64,000 nt of DNA from an uncultured Acetobacteraceae bacterium (lineage in GTDB: Bacteria > Pseudomonadota > Alphaproteobacteria > Acetobacterales > Acetobacteraceae), in contig CALMVI010000048.1 of the NCBI GenBank assembly GCA_937873095.1, positions 1 to 64,000 on the forward strand. The letters run 5' to 3'. Below the pieces are notes generated by a model. The model was not told the DNA's origin and did not search any database. It saw nothing but the letters and a program-made list of their open reading frames with translations. Position 1 is the stretch's first letter. Every line of letters starts with the position of its first letter. Below are positions 28,549 to 37,533 of this stretch, one piece after another. Position numbers and translations under genes: made by a program.

Positions 28549-29280
28549 TCATGCGATGGCGGGCGCGTGCCGCCGTGGACTACGCCAGATGGCCAGGACG
28601 CCGACGAACGCTGTGCCGGTCAGCAGGGTCGAGAGTGGCAGGCCGACATGCAGAAGCGTGTTCTCGGCGCACCAGTCGCCGATGCACGTGCCCGCGGTGC
28701 GCGCGAGTGCCACGGCGCACCAGTAGACCGCGACGCTGGCTGCGTGCGACTTGGCGGCGGCAAGCAGGATGACGAGCGTGGCCGCCAGGACGAGCGAGGC
28801 GGGGCCCTGGCCAAAACGATGCGAGCAGATGTCGCCGGTGATTGTTCCGAACACGCCTGCCGCAAGCATTGCCGCCCAATACATCAGATTGGTTTTCGCG
28901 AGCGTGGGCGCCGGCGCGTCCCTCGTCTGCGCAGGGCGCGGCGACCCTAGGAACGCGGCGAGCGCGATGCAGGCCGCGAGCCCGCCCACCAGCAGGACGG
29001 GCGGCAGGCGGACGCGGAACGCCAGGACATCGGCGATGTTGGTGGCGCCGGTGCGGATGATGATGATGGCGAGCCAGTAATAGATCTCGTGAGTGGCACG
29101 ATCTCTTTTCTCGACCGCGTAGGTGGCCGCGAACAGGACGACGAGCACCAGCAGGCCGAGGCCCAGCCCAAGCCCGGCCTCGTGCGCGTAGAAATCGCCG
29201 AGATTGGTGCCGAAGATGCTGGCGAGGATGATGCCGAACCAGTAGCGGCGATCGATTGTGGGAACGTGTCTTGTCTGCAT
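28549..29280 (-). CDS. Four-repeat integral membrane protein, DUF347-like
   Basis: A 243-residue hydrophobic protein with about eight membrane segments arranged as four repeats. Each repeat carries a small-residue motif: ASIFGTNLGDF, IRTGATNIADV, GVFGTITGDI and ARTAGTCIGDW. This periodic G-T-x2-G-D pattern resembles the DUF347/COG4705 membrane proteins, but I assign it only tentatively. The buried Asp in each repeat hints at ion or small-molecule transport. It is divergent from the YoaK-family gene with a 117-bp shared promoter region, and tail-to-tail with NDH-2. Confidence 0.65.
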   Translation of the reverse strand: MQTRHVPTIDRRYWFGIILASIFGTNLGDFYAHEAGLGLGLGLLVLVVLFAATYAVEKRDRATHEIYYWLAIIIIRTGATNIADVLAFRVRLPPVLLVGGLAACIALAAFLGSPRPAQTRDAPAPTLAKTNLMYWAAMLAAGVFGTITGDICSHRFGQGPASLVLAATLVILLAAAKSHAASVAVYWCAVALARTAGTCIGDWCAENTLLHVGLPLSTLLTGTAFVGVLAIWRSPRRHAPAIA

Positions 29281-29397
29281 GCTGCGGCCTCACGCGCTAC
29301 GGGTTTCGATCGCCTGCGTCCGGTTCGCTCAACATGGACTATCCTCTGGTCCGCTGCTTGTCGGAAGCATTGGTGGCCCACGCTTTGGAGGGATGGA

Positions 29398-30087
29398 ATG
29401 AGTTCCGATGGATGCGGTAGCCAGCGTGCTTCGGCGGTCATGGCGAGCACCCTGATCACGGCGGCCGGCGGAGCGCTCGACGCGTGGGTCTATCTCGCGC
29501 ATGGACATGTTTTTGCAAACGCCCAGACCGGCAACGTTGCGCTGATGATGGTTGCGACAGCCGATGGGAACTTCGCACAGGCGGGCAGTCACCTCACCTC
29601 GCTTGCGGCCTTCGTGGCCGGGCTGTTCGTGTCGCGGCAGACAGGCAGGCTGCTCAAACACGCAAAGCTCAACTCTCGCGACATCCGGCTTGGTGTGGAG
29701 TGCGTGCTCCTGACCGCGCTCGGGTTTGCCGCGGACGCGCTGTCTGACCACACGGTGATCGCCTGCGTCGGCTTCATCGCGGGGCTGCAGATCACAAGCC
29801 TGTCCCATATCGGCCAATGGTCGTTCAACAGCGGCATGACGACCGGAAACCTGCGCGGGGCGGTCAGTGCGTTGAGCAAGGTCCTCGCCGGCGAGCAGGA
29901 GGAGCGGGCGCATGCGCGGGTGTTGGGGGCGCTGTGCGCCGCCTTCGGTCTCGGCGCCCTGATGGCAGCCTGGCTGACGCCGCGCCTGGGAAACCTGACG
30001 CTTTTGCCGGTTGCAGCCCTTGTCGCCGTCACGATCGCAGCGGCACCGCGGCTGGACCCGATTCCGGATTGGCAGAACCTGCGATGA
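29398..30087 (+). CDS. YoaK/DUF1275 family membrane protein
   Basis: A 229-residue membrane protein. The ATG at 29398 has a good GGAGG ribosome binding site and begins near the first membrane helix; the longer upstream frame is antisense to the neighbouring gene. The DUF1275 signatures are GGALDAWVYLAHGHVFANAQ followed by TGNVALMM, and GLQITSLSHIGQWSFNSGMT with TTGNLRGAV. Function is unknown; about six membrane segments. Confidence 0.87.
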   Translation: MSSDGCGSQRASAVMASTLITAAGGALDAWVYLAHGHVFANAQTGNVALMMVATADGNFAQAGSHLTSLAAFVAGLFVSRQTGRLLKHAKLNSRDIRLGVECVLLTALGFAADALSDHTVIACVGFIAGLQITSLSHIGQWSFNSGMTTGNLRGAVSALSKVLAGEQEERAHARVLGALCAAFGLGALMAAWLTPRLGNLTLLPVAALVAVTIAAAPRLDPIPDWQNLR

Positions 30088-30270
30088 CGCAGGGGCGTGT
30101 CTTTGGCGTGCGAACAGGTTGGAGCCGACCACAACGTCGAAGCGGTCCGGGTGCGGCGGGTGCCTGCATGTCGTTTCGGCCATCCGGACAAGGTCTCGTT
30201 AACATCTTCGGCGTACAAAGTTGCCTCGAACGCCGTCTCGTCGGAGCGCAGGACCAGTGATCGCACCGCT

Positions 30271-32247
30271 ATGAAACAGCCTGAAGGACCCGCGACACAG
30301 ACCGTAACGGCAGGGGCGGGTACGGCGCCGGAGGATGGGGAAGCGGCGCCGCGCAACCAGGATGCCGGACCGGTGGACCCGCTTGCGATGTTTCCGCAGG
30401 TGCTGAGCAAGATGTTCTCGGTGCCGATGTCTGCCGTGTCGATCCTGGAGCCGACCTATCAGCGCCTGAGGGTGAGCGTCGGCATGGATGTCGTCGAAAC
30501 CCCTATCGAGCACTCCTTTTGCGCCCAGGCGATCAAGCGGCCGGACGAGATACTCTACGTGCCCGACGCGATGCTGGACCCGCGCTTTGCCAATTACCCG
30601 CAAGTCGTGGGCGACATGAAGCTTCGCTTTTACGCCGGCATGCCGATCCGGGCGCCGAGCGGTGTCGCCGTCGGTGCGCTCTGCATTCTGGATCGCGTAC
30701 CGAGGCAGATGGACGACGCTCTGCTCGATCAGCTTCGGAACCTGGCCGAGGGCGTCAACACGACGCTTCGCCTGGAAGCCTCCGCCGACATCCTTCGCCG
30801 GCAGGAAAGCCAGAGCAAGCTTACCCAGGCGATGCTGGCATCGGTGTTCCAGACCATGGACGCCGCGGTAACGGTCACCCGAACCAGCGGCGCGATCCTG
30901 CTTTCCAACGGCCCGTGCGAAAGCCTTCTCGGCTACAAGCCCGATGAGCTGCTGAACCTGAGCCTGGAGGACGTCATCGCGCCCGAACGGCGGGAGGCGC
31001 TGGCCGCCGCCAACGCGGCGCAGCTTGCCGATGCGGCGCCATACCGGATCGAGACCGTGCTGCTGGGCCGTGAAGGCAACAGGGTGCCGGCGCAGCTGAC
31101 GGTTGCGTTGGTGAAGCGGCGCGATGTGCTGCCCTTTCGGGTCACCACGCTGCACAGGGTTGCGAAGGCCGCGCCCAAGCCGGTCCATGCCAGCGTGGCG
31201 GGCTGCATCCAGTTCCTGGGCCTGCAGCCCGTGAAAACCGCCTACGGTGCAAAATGGGAGAGTGTCCGCCACCGGCTGCTCCTTGCTGCGGAGAACATAC
31301 TCAGGCGCCGGCTTTCGGCCGAGGACACCTACACCCGCACCGACGATGACAGCTTCACCATCTGGTTCAAGAGCGGTTCGGACGAAGACAACGCGGCGCA
31401 TATCGATCGCATAAGACGCGAAGTGCAGATGATGCTGCTCTCCGAGCTTGGCGAGGAGACGACCAGCCTGGTGGCGGCTTACACGCAGGCAGCCGAGATC
31501 GACGATCCGACGGCGCCTCCTGGCCAGATCATGCAGGAGCTGTCCAAGCGGATCGCCGAGCGGCGGCGCGAGGCGGAGCAGCAGGCGCGCGCCGTGCTCG
31601 ACCAGGTGTTGAGCGAGCATCCGCGCGAAGCGACACCGGTCAATGGCAAGAACGGGGCGTCGACGAAGGCCATGTTCACCGATCTTCCACGGCCGCTTCG
31701 GGGCCGCTTCTCCGGCGCCATGTCGCTGGTCGGCGGAGCGAACGCCGATGTCGATACGGAATGCCTGCGACTGTCGCTGACCTCGGAGGCGGTGATGGAG
31801 GACATCGCCGAAGGGGTGTCACGTGCCCAGTTCGTCAGGCTGTCGATGGCCCTGTTCATTGCGCGACGCGGACGGGAGCGGTTTCTTGCGCAGTGGGAGG
31901 CTATGCCCCCCAAGGTCGGGTCGCAGATCTTCGTCATGATGTCGGATATCCCTGCGGACATCAGCCAGGCTCGTCTGTTCGAGGCGATCCGGATGCTGCG
32001 GCCGATCGCACGCGGTGTGGGCGTGCTCCTCGACCAGATCGACCCCCTGCCCTTCCAGCCGCAATGCTCCTCGCTGTCCATGGTCGGGCTGTGTTCGGAC
32101 CCGCTAGGCAGCCTGCGGGATGCCAAGCTCGCCAGCTTCATCCTGCGCTTTCGTCAGGCGAAGATTCCGGTGCTCGTGCAGCTCACCAAGGAGGAGACGG
32201 CAGAGCGCTGGTATGGGCTTGGCGCCGATTTCACGACGCTGGCCTGA
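30271..32247 (+). CDS. GAF-PAS sensor protein with degenerate signalling C-terminus
   Basis: A 658-residue cytosolic protein from ATG 30271; an upstream in-frame start at 30097 adds 58 unlikely residues. A GAF domain occupies about 45-190 (VETPIEHSFCAQAIKRPDEI, LRFYAGMPIRAPSGVAVGAL, CILD), a PAS domain about 210-320 (TMDAAVTVTRTSGAILLSNG). The region about 340-450 has the size and order of a nucleotidyl-cyclase (GGDEF-like) fold but reads TRTDDDSFTIWF where GGDEF would be, so it is not catalytic by that test. The last ~200 residues may be an EAL-like barrel without the EAL motif; this is inference. No histidine-kinase motifs are visible. It lies upstream of a hybrid kinase with the same kind of GAF domain. 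Confidence 0.7.
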   Translation: MKQPEGPATQTVTAGAGTAPEDGEAAPRNQDAGPVDPLAMFPQVLSKMFSVPMSAVSILEPTYQRLRVSVGMDVVETPIEHSFCAQAIKRPDEILYVPDAMLDPRFANYPQVVGDMKLRFYAGMPIRAPSGVAVGALCILDRVPRQMDDALLDQLRNLAEGVNTTLRLEASADILRRQESQSKLTQAMLASVFQTMDAAVTVTRTSGAILLSNGPCESLLGYKPDELLNLSLEDVIAPERREALAAANAAQLADAAPYRIETVLLGREGNRVPAQLTVALVKRRDVLPFRVTTLHRVAKAAPKPVHASVAGCIQFLGLQPVKTAYGAKWESVRHRLLLAAENILRRRLSAEDTYTRTDDDSFTIWFKSGSDEDNAAHIDRIRREVQMMLLSELGEETTSLVAAYTQAAEIDDPTAPPGQIMQELSKRIAERRREAEQQARAVLDQVLSEHPREATPVNGKNGASTKAMFTDLPRPLRGRFSGAMSLVGGANADVDTECLRLSLTSEAVMEDIAEGVSRAQFVRLSMALFIARRGRERFLAQWEAMPPKVGSQIFVMMSDIPADISQARLFEAIRMLRPIARGVGVLLDQIDPLPFQPQCSSLSMVGLCSDPLGSLRDAKLASFILRFRQAKIPVLVQLTKEETAERWYGLGADFTTLA

Positions 32248-32253
32248 AGCGGC

Positions 32254-32660
32254 AGACCGGCATACAGGCGGTCCGGTCGGCGATGCCGGATCGCCTCAAC
32301 AGCCGCGTGTGGAGCACCGACTGGTTCTACAATCGCAAGGTCGAGAGGCAGCGCCTGCGCACGGCGCTGGTTGCAGCCCGCGAGGCAGCCGAACAAGGTG
32401 TTCGCATTGATGATGCGAATCGGGGCCGCCCGAAACCGGCCGAAGCACAGAGTGCGGCGCCGGAACCGCTGCAGATACCCGTCATTGCACGGCAGATGCC
32501 GATCTATCGGCGGCGGTGTTCCCCGTCACGAGCTCGCAGGAGCCGCACGAGGTCGCGGTGTCGACGCTCAGCGATCTCGCGCAGCGAATTGTGGCGGCGG
32601 AGGGACCTATCCATTTTGAGGAAGCAGCCAGGCGCTTGGCGCAGCGCTGCTGGCATGTCA
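32254..32660 (+). pseudogene. Remnant of a DUF3320 helicase-type protein (C-terminus)
   Basis: In one frame the sequence RVWSTDWFYNRKVERQRLRT (32314 onward) matches the end of the Vsr/restriction-nuclease-like domain that closes large DUF4011-type helicases, followed by a linker ending QMPIYRR. Near 32510 the frame changes and continues VTSSQEPHEVAVSTLSDLAQ and RIVAAEGPIHFEEAARRLA, the DUF3320 pattern. There is no ATP-binding part, so only the last ~130 residues of an originally >1000-residue protein survive. It lies between two sensor genes. Confidence 0.6.
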
Positions 32661-32708
32661 TCCATCGCAAGGGTATGAGGAACGCATCCGCGGCTGCGCT
32701 GACGAGTG

Positions 32709-32905
32709 ATGCCTTCCAGCGACCCCCTGACCGTCTCGCTCAGTCCGGAGCGGCACCGCTTCATCGAAGCGCAGGTGGCGTCCGGCCGCTTCGGACGGCC
32801 GGCGAGGTCGTCCGCGCCGGGCTGCGGCTGCTGACGATGGCCGATCCATCGAAATTCCTTGAGGAGACCGGTCCATTGACCATCGACACGTCCGGGAAGC
32901 GCTGA
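32709..32905 (+). pseudogene. Frameshifted ParD/CopG-like antitoxin remnant
   Basis: ATG 32709 starts MPSSDPLTVSLSPERHRFIE and AQVASGRFG, a ribbon-helix-helix ParD-like start, but then runs off frame. The expected continuation TAGEVVRAGLRLL is present in the frame that ends at 32905. The break is at GGCCGCTTCGGACGGCC (about 32789-32805). No ParE-type toxin gene follows; the next gene is the hybrid kinase. It therefore looks like a decayed orphan antitoxin, though a single indel error is possible. Confidence 0.55.
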
Positions 32906-32908
32906 TCC

Positions 32909-35857
32909 TTGGCCCCGCACGACAACTCGTCCTGGACCGAGGCGGAGCGACTTGCCGCCCTGCGCGGTTATGCCGTCCTCGATACGTCGCCGGAGCAGGA
33001 CTTCGACGATCTCACCCGCCTGACGGCCGATCTGCTGGGCGCGCCGATCGCGGCGGTAAACCTGATCGACGAGGGTCGGCAGTGGTTCAAGGCCGAGATC
33101 GGCCTGGGCCTGCGCGAGATGCCGCTGGACGACTCCATCTGCTCCCGCATGCTGCTGGAGCGCGGCGAGCTGGTCGTGCCGGACCTGCTGACGGATCCCC
33201 GCTTCGACTGCAATCCGCTCGTCACCTCAGGGCCGGGCCTGCGCTTCTACGCGGGCGAACTGCTGGAAACGCCGGAGGGTCTGCCGCTCGGAACGCTCTG
33301 CGTTCTGGACACCAAACCCCGGCCGGAGGGGCTTACCGAATGGCAGCGCTTCGCGCTCAGAACGCTGGCCCGACAGGTCATGAACCAGCTGAACCTGCGC
33401 CGGAGCCTGGCGCTACAGCACCTCGCGGGCGAGGCCCTGGCGGCCGTCAACGAACGTTTCCGGCTAGCCCAACGCGCCACAAGGGACGCAATGTGGGACT
33501 GGAGCTTCGCCGACGGCCGCGTGCTTTGGAACGAGGCCCTGGAGGAGGCTTACGGCTGGGCGCTCGCGCGGGTGGAGCCGACCGCGGACTGGTGGATCGC
33601 CCGGATCCACCCCGAGGACAGGGGGCGGGTCACCCGCGGCACCCACGCGGTGATCGACGGTGCCGGGACGGATTGGACCGAAGACTATCGCTTCCGCCGC
33701 GCCGACGGGAGCTACGCCGAGGTGATGGACCGCGGCTACGTCCTGCGCGGGTCGGACGGCCGGCCCGTCCGCATGATCGGCGCCATGCTCGACATCAGCG
33801 AGCGCAAGCGGACCGAGGCGGCGTTGCGCGCGGGCGAGGAGCGGTTCCGGACGATCCTCGACACCATCGAGGCGGCGTTCGCGATCGTCGAGGTCAAGTT
33901 CGATGCCCAGGATCGGCCGGTGGACTACCGCTTTGTGGAAGCCAACCCCGCCTTCGAACGGCAGGCCGGCGTCAATCTGCGCGGCAAGTGGGTCACGGAG
34001 TTCGCACCTGACCTGGAGCAGTTCTGGTTCGACACCTATGGCCACGTCGCGAAGACCGGTGAGCCGGCAAACTTCGAGAACTACGCCAAGGCGTTCGAGC
34101 GCTGGTTCGACGTTCGTGCCGTGCGGGTCGGCGATCCCGCCGCGCGGCAGATTGCGATCCTGTTCAGCGACGTGACCGCACGGCGTGCCGCGGAGGACCG
34201 CCTGCGTGCGAGCGAGGCACTGGCGCGCGACAACGTGGAGCGCGTCCAGCTTGCCCTGGCGGCGGGAGCGATCATCGGCACCTGGCATTGGGACTTGCCG
34301 ACGGATCGTTTCACGGTGGACGAGGCCTTCGCTCGCGCTTTCGGCCTCGATTCGGGGCTTGGTCGCGAGGGCATTCCGCTGGCGCAGATCGTGGCGACGG
34401 TTCATCCCGACGATCAGGCGGGCTTGAGCTCCGCGATCAACGAGGCCATCGCGCGCGGGGGCAGCTACGCACACCAGTATCGCGTGCGGCGCGCCGACGG
34501 CCGGTATCACTGGATCGAGGCGAACGGCCGCGTCGATCATGCGCCGGACGGTACGCCGCAAAGCTTCCCCGGCGTACTCCTCGATGTGGAGGAGCGGCGT
34601 GCCGTGGAAGCCGAGCGCGACCGCGTCACCGCCGAACTTCGCGCGCTGACCGAGACGTTGGAGCAGCGTGTCATGGAGCGCACGGCCGAGCTGATGCGCG
34701 CCGAGGAGCAACTGCGCCAGTCCCAGAAGATGGAGGCGGTCGGCCAGCTCACGGGCGGGCTGGCGCATGATTTCAACAACCTGCTCACCGGGGTGACCGG
34801 CAGCCTGGAACTGCTGAAGACCCGCATCGGCCAGGGCCGCATCATGGATGTGGACCGGTATGTCGGAGCTGCCCAGGGTGCCGCGAACCGGGCGGCGGCG
34901 TTGACCCACCGTCTGCTGGCTTTCTCGCGCCGCCAGACACTCGACCCCAAGCCCACGGACGTGAACCATCTGGTGGCCGGCATGGTGGAGATGGTGCGGC
35001 GCACGGTCGGGCCGGCGATCGCCACGGAGACCGCCGGGCCAGCCGATCTGTGGGCTACCCTGGTGGACCCGGGCCAGCTGGAAAACGCCCTGCTGAACCT
35101 GTGCATCAACGCTCGCGATGCCATGCCGGACGGCGGTCGCATCATCATCGAGACCGCACATCACAGGCTTGATCGGCGTGCCGCCCACGAGCGCGACATG
35201 GAACCTGGCGAATACGTGTCGCTCTGCGTGACCGACACCGGGACCGGCATGCCGCCGGACGTGGTGGCCAAGGCGCTCGACCCTTTCTTTACGACCAAGC
35301 CGATCGGCCAAGGCACGGGCCTCGGCCTGTCGATGATCTACGGCTTCGCCAAGCAGTCCGGCGGGCAGTTGCGCATCCACTCCGAGGTGGGCAAGGGAAC
35401 GACGGTGTGCCTCTATCTGCCGCGCCATCAGGGCGACGCCGAGACCGTCGCACCGGCGTCAGAGCTCGCCGACGCGCCGCGTGCGGAGGATGGGCAGACG
35501 GTTCTGGTGGTGGACGACGAGCCGACCGTACGGATGTTGGTGACCGAGGTGCTGGAAGATCTCGGCTACACCGCGATCGAGGCGGCCGATGGAGCAGCAG
35601 GATTGAAGATGCTGCGGTCCGACGTGCGCATCGATCTGCTGGTGACAGACGTGGGGTTGCCCGGCGGCATGAACGGCCGGCAGTTGGCGGATGCGGCACG
35701 GGTGGTCCGTCAGGACCTCAAAGTGCTGTTCATCACCGGCTATGCGGAGAACGCCGTCCTCAGCCACGGACATCTCGACCCAGGCATGCACGTCCTGATC
35801 AAGCCTTTCGCAATGGAAGCTCTGGCCAACCGCATCAAGGATCTGATCGCGGCTTGA
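32909..35857 (+). CDS. Hybrid sensor histidine kinase (GAF-PAS-PAS-PAS-HisKA-HATPase-REC)
   Basis: A 982-residue soluble signalling protein. GAF at about 22-165 (MPLDDSICSRMLLERGELVV), PAS domains at about 185-300, 315-430 and 450-560, a coiled-coil linker (LTETLEQRVMERTAELMRAE), the HisKA phospho-acceptor GLAHDFNNLLTGVTGSLELL (about 615-635), the ATP-binding N-box NALLNLCINARDAM and G-boxes DTGTGMPPDVVAKALDPFFT and GQGTGLGLSMIYGF, and a C-terminal receiver (about 870-980, VLVVDDEPTVRMLVTEVL, acceptor Asp in LLVTDVGLPG). There are no membrane segments. The start codon is TTG 32909, forced by the upstream stop and the GAF boundary. The family is the blue-light/PAS-type HWE-independent kinases common in alphaproteobacteria; ligand unknown. 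Confidence 0.93.
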   Translation: MAPHDNSSWTEAERLAALRGYAVLDTSPEQDFDDLTRLTADLLGAPIAAVNLIDEGRQWFKAEIGLGLREMPLDDSICSRMLLERGELVVPDLLTDPRFDCNPLVTSGPGLRFYAGELLETPEGLPLGTLCVLDTKPRPEGLTEWQRFALRTLARQVMNQLNLRRSLALQHLAGEALAAVNERFRLAQRATRDAMWDWSFADGRVLWNEALEEAYGWALARVEPTADWWIARIHPEDRGRVTRGTHAVIDGAGTDWTEDYRFRRADGSYAEVMDRGYVLRGSDGRPVRMIGAMLDISERKRTEAALRAGEERFRTILDTIEAAFAIVEVKFDAQDRPVDYRFVEANPAFERQAGVNLRGKWVTEFAPDLEQFWFDTYGHVAKTGEPANFENYAKAFERWFDVRAVRVGDPAARQIAILFSDVTARRAAEDRLRASEALARDNVERVQLALAAGAIIGTWHWDLPTDRFTVDEAFARAFGLDSGLGREGIPLAQIVATVHPDDQAGLSSAINEAIARGGSYAHQYRVRRADGRYHWIEANGRVDHAPDGTPQSFPGVLLDVEERRAVEAERDRVTAELRALTETLEQRVMERTAELMRAEEQLRQSQKMEAVGQLTGGLAHDFNNLLTGVTGSLELLKTRIGQGRIMDVDRYVGAAQGAANRAAALTHRLLAFSRRQTLDPKPTDVNHLVAGMVEMVRRTVGPAIATETAGPADLWATLVDPGQLENALLNLCINARDAMPDGGRIIIETAHHRLDRRAAHERDMEPGEYVSLCVTDTGTGMPPDVVAKALDPFFTTKPIGQGTGLGLSMIYGFAKQSGGQLRIHSEVGKGTTVCLYLPRHQGDAETVAPASELADAPRAEDGQTVLVVDDEPTVRMLVTEVLEDLGYTAIEAADGAAGLKMLRSDVRIDLLVTDVGLPGGMNGRQLADAARVVRQDLKVLFITGYAENAVLSHGHLDPGMHVLIKPFAMEALANRIKDLIAA

Positions 35858-36019
35858 GCGTGGCAGGGCGGAGGGCCACGACGGCCAATCGACCCGAGCG
35901 GAACGCCGCGAGATCGCAACCGAGATCGTCATTTCTTTTGCTGGCGTCTCGTCTGCCCGCAGCCGCAGCAAGGATGCAGGTTTACTGACGCCCGTCGTTG
36001 CGCGTGCGCCGTGCACCCA

Positions 36020-37393
36020 TCAGCCGAGCTTTTGCAGCAGGTCGCGCAGGCAATCCTCGAGGCGTTCCTCGTAGGTCGGATGGTAGAAAGGCAGCCTGAC
36101 CGCTTCGTCCACCGTCACCTTCTGCTGGATCAGCGCTGCGACGAAATGAGCCAGATGCTCCACCGCCGGGCCGACCATCTCGCCGCCTTCGACACGCCTG
36201 TCCGCGCGTGTCGCGTAGAGCCGGATCATGCCGCCTGCCGTATCTTCGACCAGTCCGCGTCCTGCGTCGAAGTCGCCGCATCCAGCGACGGCACCCTCGC
36301 CCAGCGTCGTCAGCGGCCTGCCGATCGTCGCCATGTCCGGATCGGTGAAAACGATCGACAGCGCCGTCGGCGGCGGCTCTCCGTTCACGTCCGGCAGACG
36401 GGCCGCATTCGTTCCGGCAATCCTCCCCTGGCGCGAAGCCTCGTGCAGCACCGGGAAGTCGTGATCCGCGTCACCGGCGATGAATATGGACGTGTTGCCG
36501 CACCGCAGGCTCGACCGGTCGTGCTTCGGCACGCCGTGGTCGTCCAAGTCCAAGCCGGCGGCCGGCAGGTCGAGCCCGTCCAGGTTGGGCGGCCGTCCGG
36601 CCGCAGCCAACACGCGCTCGAACGACGCGGCGCCTGTGCCCGCTTCGCCACGCCAGCTGATGCGTACGCCATCGGTGTCGGCGATCGCGTCGATCTCGAC
36701 CCCAAGCTTCAGGTCGAGCTCCCGTTCAAGCAGGTGCCGGGCGACTCGCCCGACCTCGGGGTCCTTCAGTCCCCCAACGGTCTGGCCGGTGTCGAACACC
36801 GTGGTGCGGACGCCGAGGCGGGTGAACGCCGCGGCGAGCTCGATGCCGAGTGGCCCTGCCCCAAGAACGGCAATCGACGAGGGAAGGGTGTCCAGCTCGA
36901 ACACGGTCTCGCTGGCGAGCACGCGGTCCATGACAGGCTCAAGCAGTGTCGGAACCGACGATGTCGAGCCGGTGGCGATCACGATCGCCTTGGCGTTTAC
37001 CCGTATCCTGTCATCGACCAGCAGCGTGGCCGGGCCTGCAAAGCGGGCCCGTCCTTTGAGCTTCTCGGCATCCGGGATCGCATCGACCTCGTCGTATATG
37101 CTTTGCAGGAACCGGTCTCGCATCCGGTGCAGCCGCGCCATGACAGCCCGGCCATCAACCAGGCTCGCCCCGCAGCGCACGCCGAACTCCGGCGCGCGTC
37201 TCGTCTCGCGGGCCGCCCGTGCCGCTGCAAGCAACAGCTTGGACGGCATGCAGCCAGCCCTGACGCAGGTCGTTCCCCAAAGCCCCGCCTCGATGACGAG
37301 GGTCCGCGCGCCTGCCGCAACAGCGCCGCGTCGAGCTGCCAGCCCGGCAGTGCCGGCACCGATCACGGCCACATCGAACGAGACTTCTTCCAT
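36020..37393 (-). CDS. Dihydrolipoamide dehydrogenase-like FAD/NAD oxidoreductase
   Basis: A 457-residue class I pyridine nucleotide-disulfide oxidoreductase from ATG 37393; a slightly longer start at 37405 falls in the palindromic repeat. FAD site VAVIGAGTAGLAARRGAVAA, redox disulfide GTTCVRAGCMPSKLL (Cys-x4-Cys), NAD(P) site IAVLGAGPLGIELAAAFTRL, second FAD site IFIAGDADHDFPVLHEASRQ and the C-terminal catalytic HPTYEE. It is not adjacent to 2-oxoacid dehydrogenase genes, so it is more likely an alternative disulfide reductase than the housekeeping E3. It is divergent from deoC. Confidence 0.9.
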   Translation of the reverse strand: MEEVSFDVAVIGAGTAGLAARRGAVAAGARTLVIEAGLWGTTCVRAGCMPSKLLLAAARAARETRRAPEFGVRCGASLVDGRAVMARLHRMRDRFLQSIYDEVDAIPDAEKLKGRARFAGPATLLVDDRIRVNAKAIVIATGSTSSVPTLLEPVMDRVLASETVFELDTLPSSIAVLGAGPLGIELAAAFTRLGVRTTVFDTGQTVGGLKDPEVGRVARHLLERELDLKLGVEIDAIADTDGVRISWRGEAGTGAASFERVLAAAGRPPNLDGLDLPAAGLDLDDHGVPKHDRSSLRCGNTSIFIAGDADHDFPVLHEASRQGRIAGTNAARLPDVNGEPPPTALSIVFTDPDMATIGRPLTTLGEGAVAGCGDFDAGRGLVEDTAGGMIRLYATRADRRVEGGEMVGPAVEHLAHFVAALIQQKVTVDEAVRLPFYHPTYEERLEDCLRDLLQKLG

Positions 37394-37398
37394 CAGCC

Positions 37399-37494
37399 AG
37401 AGCATATTCGATTCGAATTGAACCGAACATGCTCTATCGCATCGGGCGAGCATGTCTGTCGGTTCAGGTGATTCCACCAGAACAGGCCATGCTC
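37399..37494. repeat. GAGCATG-type palindromic repeat, copy 2
   Basis: It contains AGAGCAT...ATGCTCT (37399-37435) and a second arm with GCGAGCATG...CCATGCTC. A GGTTCAGGTGATTCCACCAG stem lies inside, with the same GATTCC core as copy 1 at 7891-7987. It fills the divergent spacer between the oxidoreductase gene and deoC, so it probably overlaps their promoters. Confidence 0.65.
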
Positions 37495-37533
37495 CAGCGC
37501 AACCCGGGTTGAGGGAGGACGGCAACGGCACCC

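Noticed and set aside
35859-35880. CGTGGC...GCCACG hairpin after the hybrid kinase as a terminator
   Set aside because: The stem is only 6 bp with a 10-base loop and no T run.
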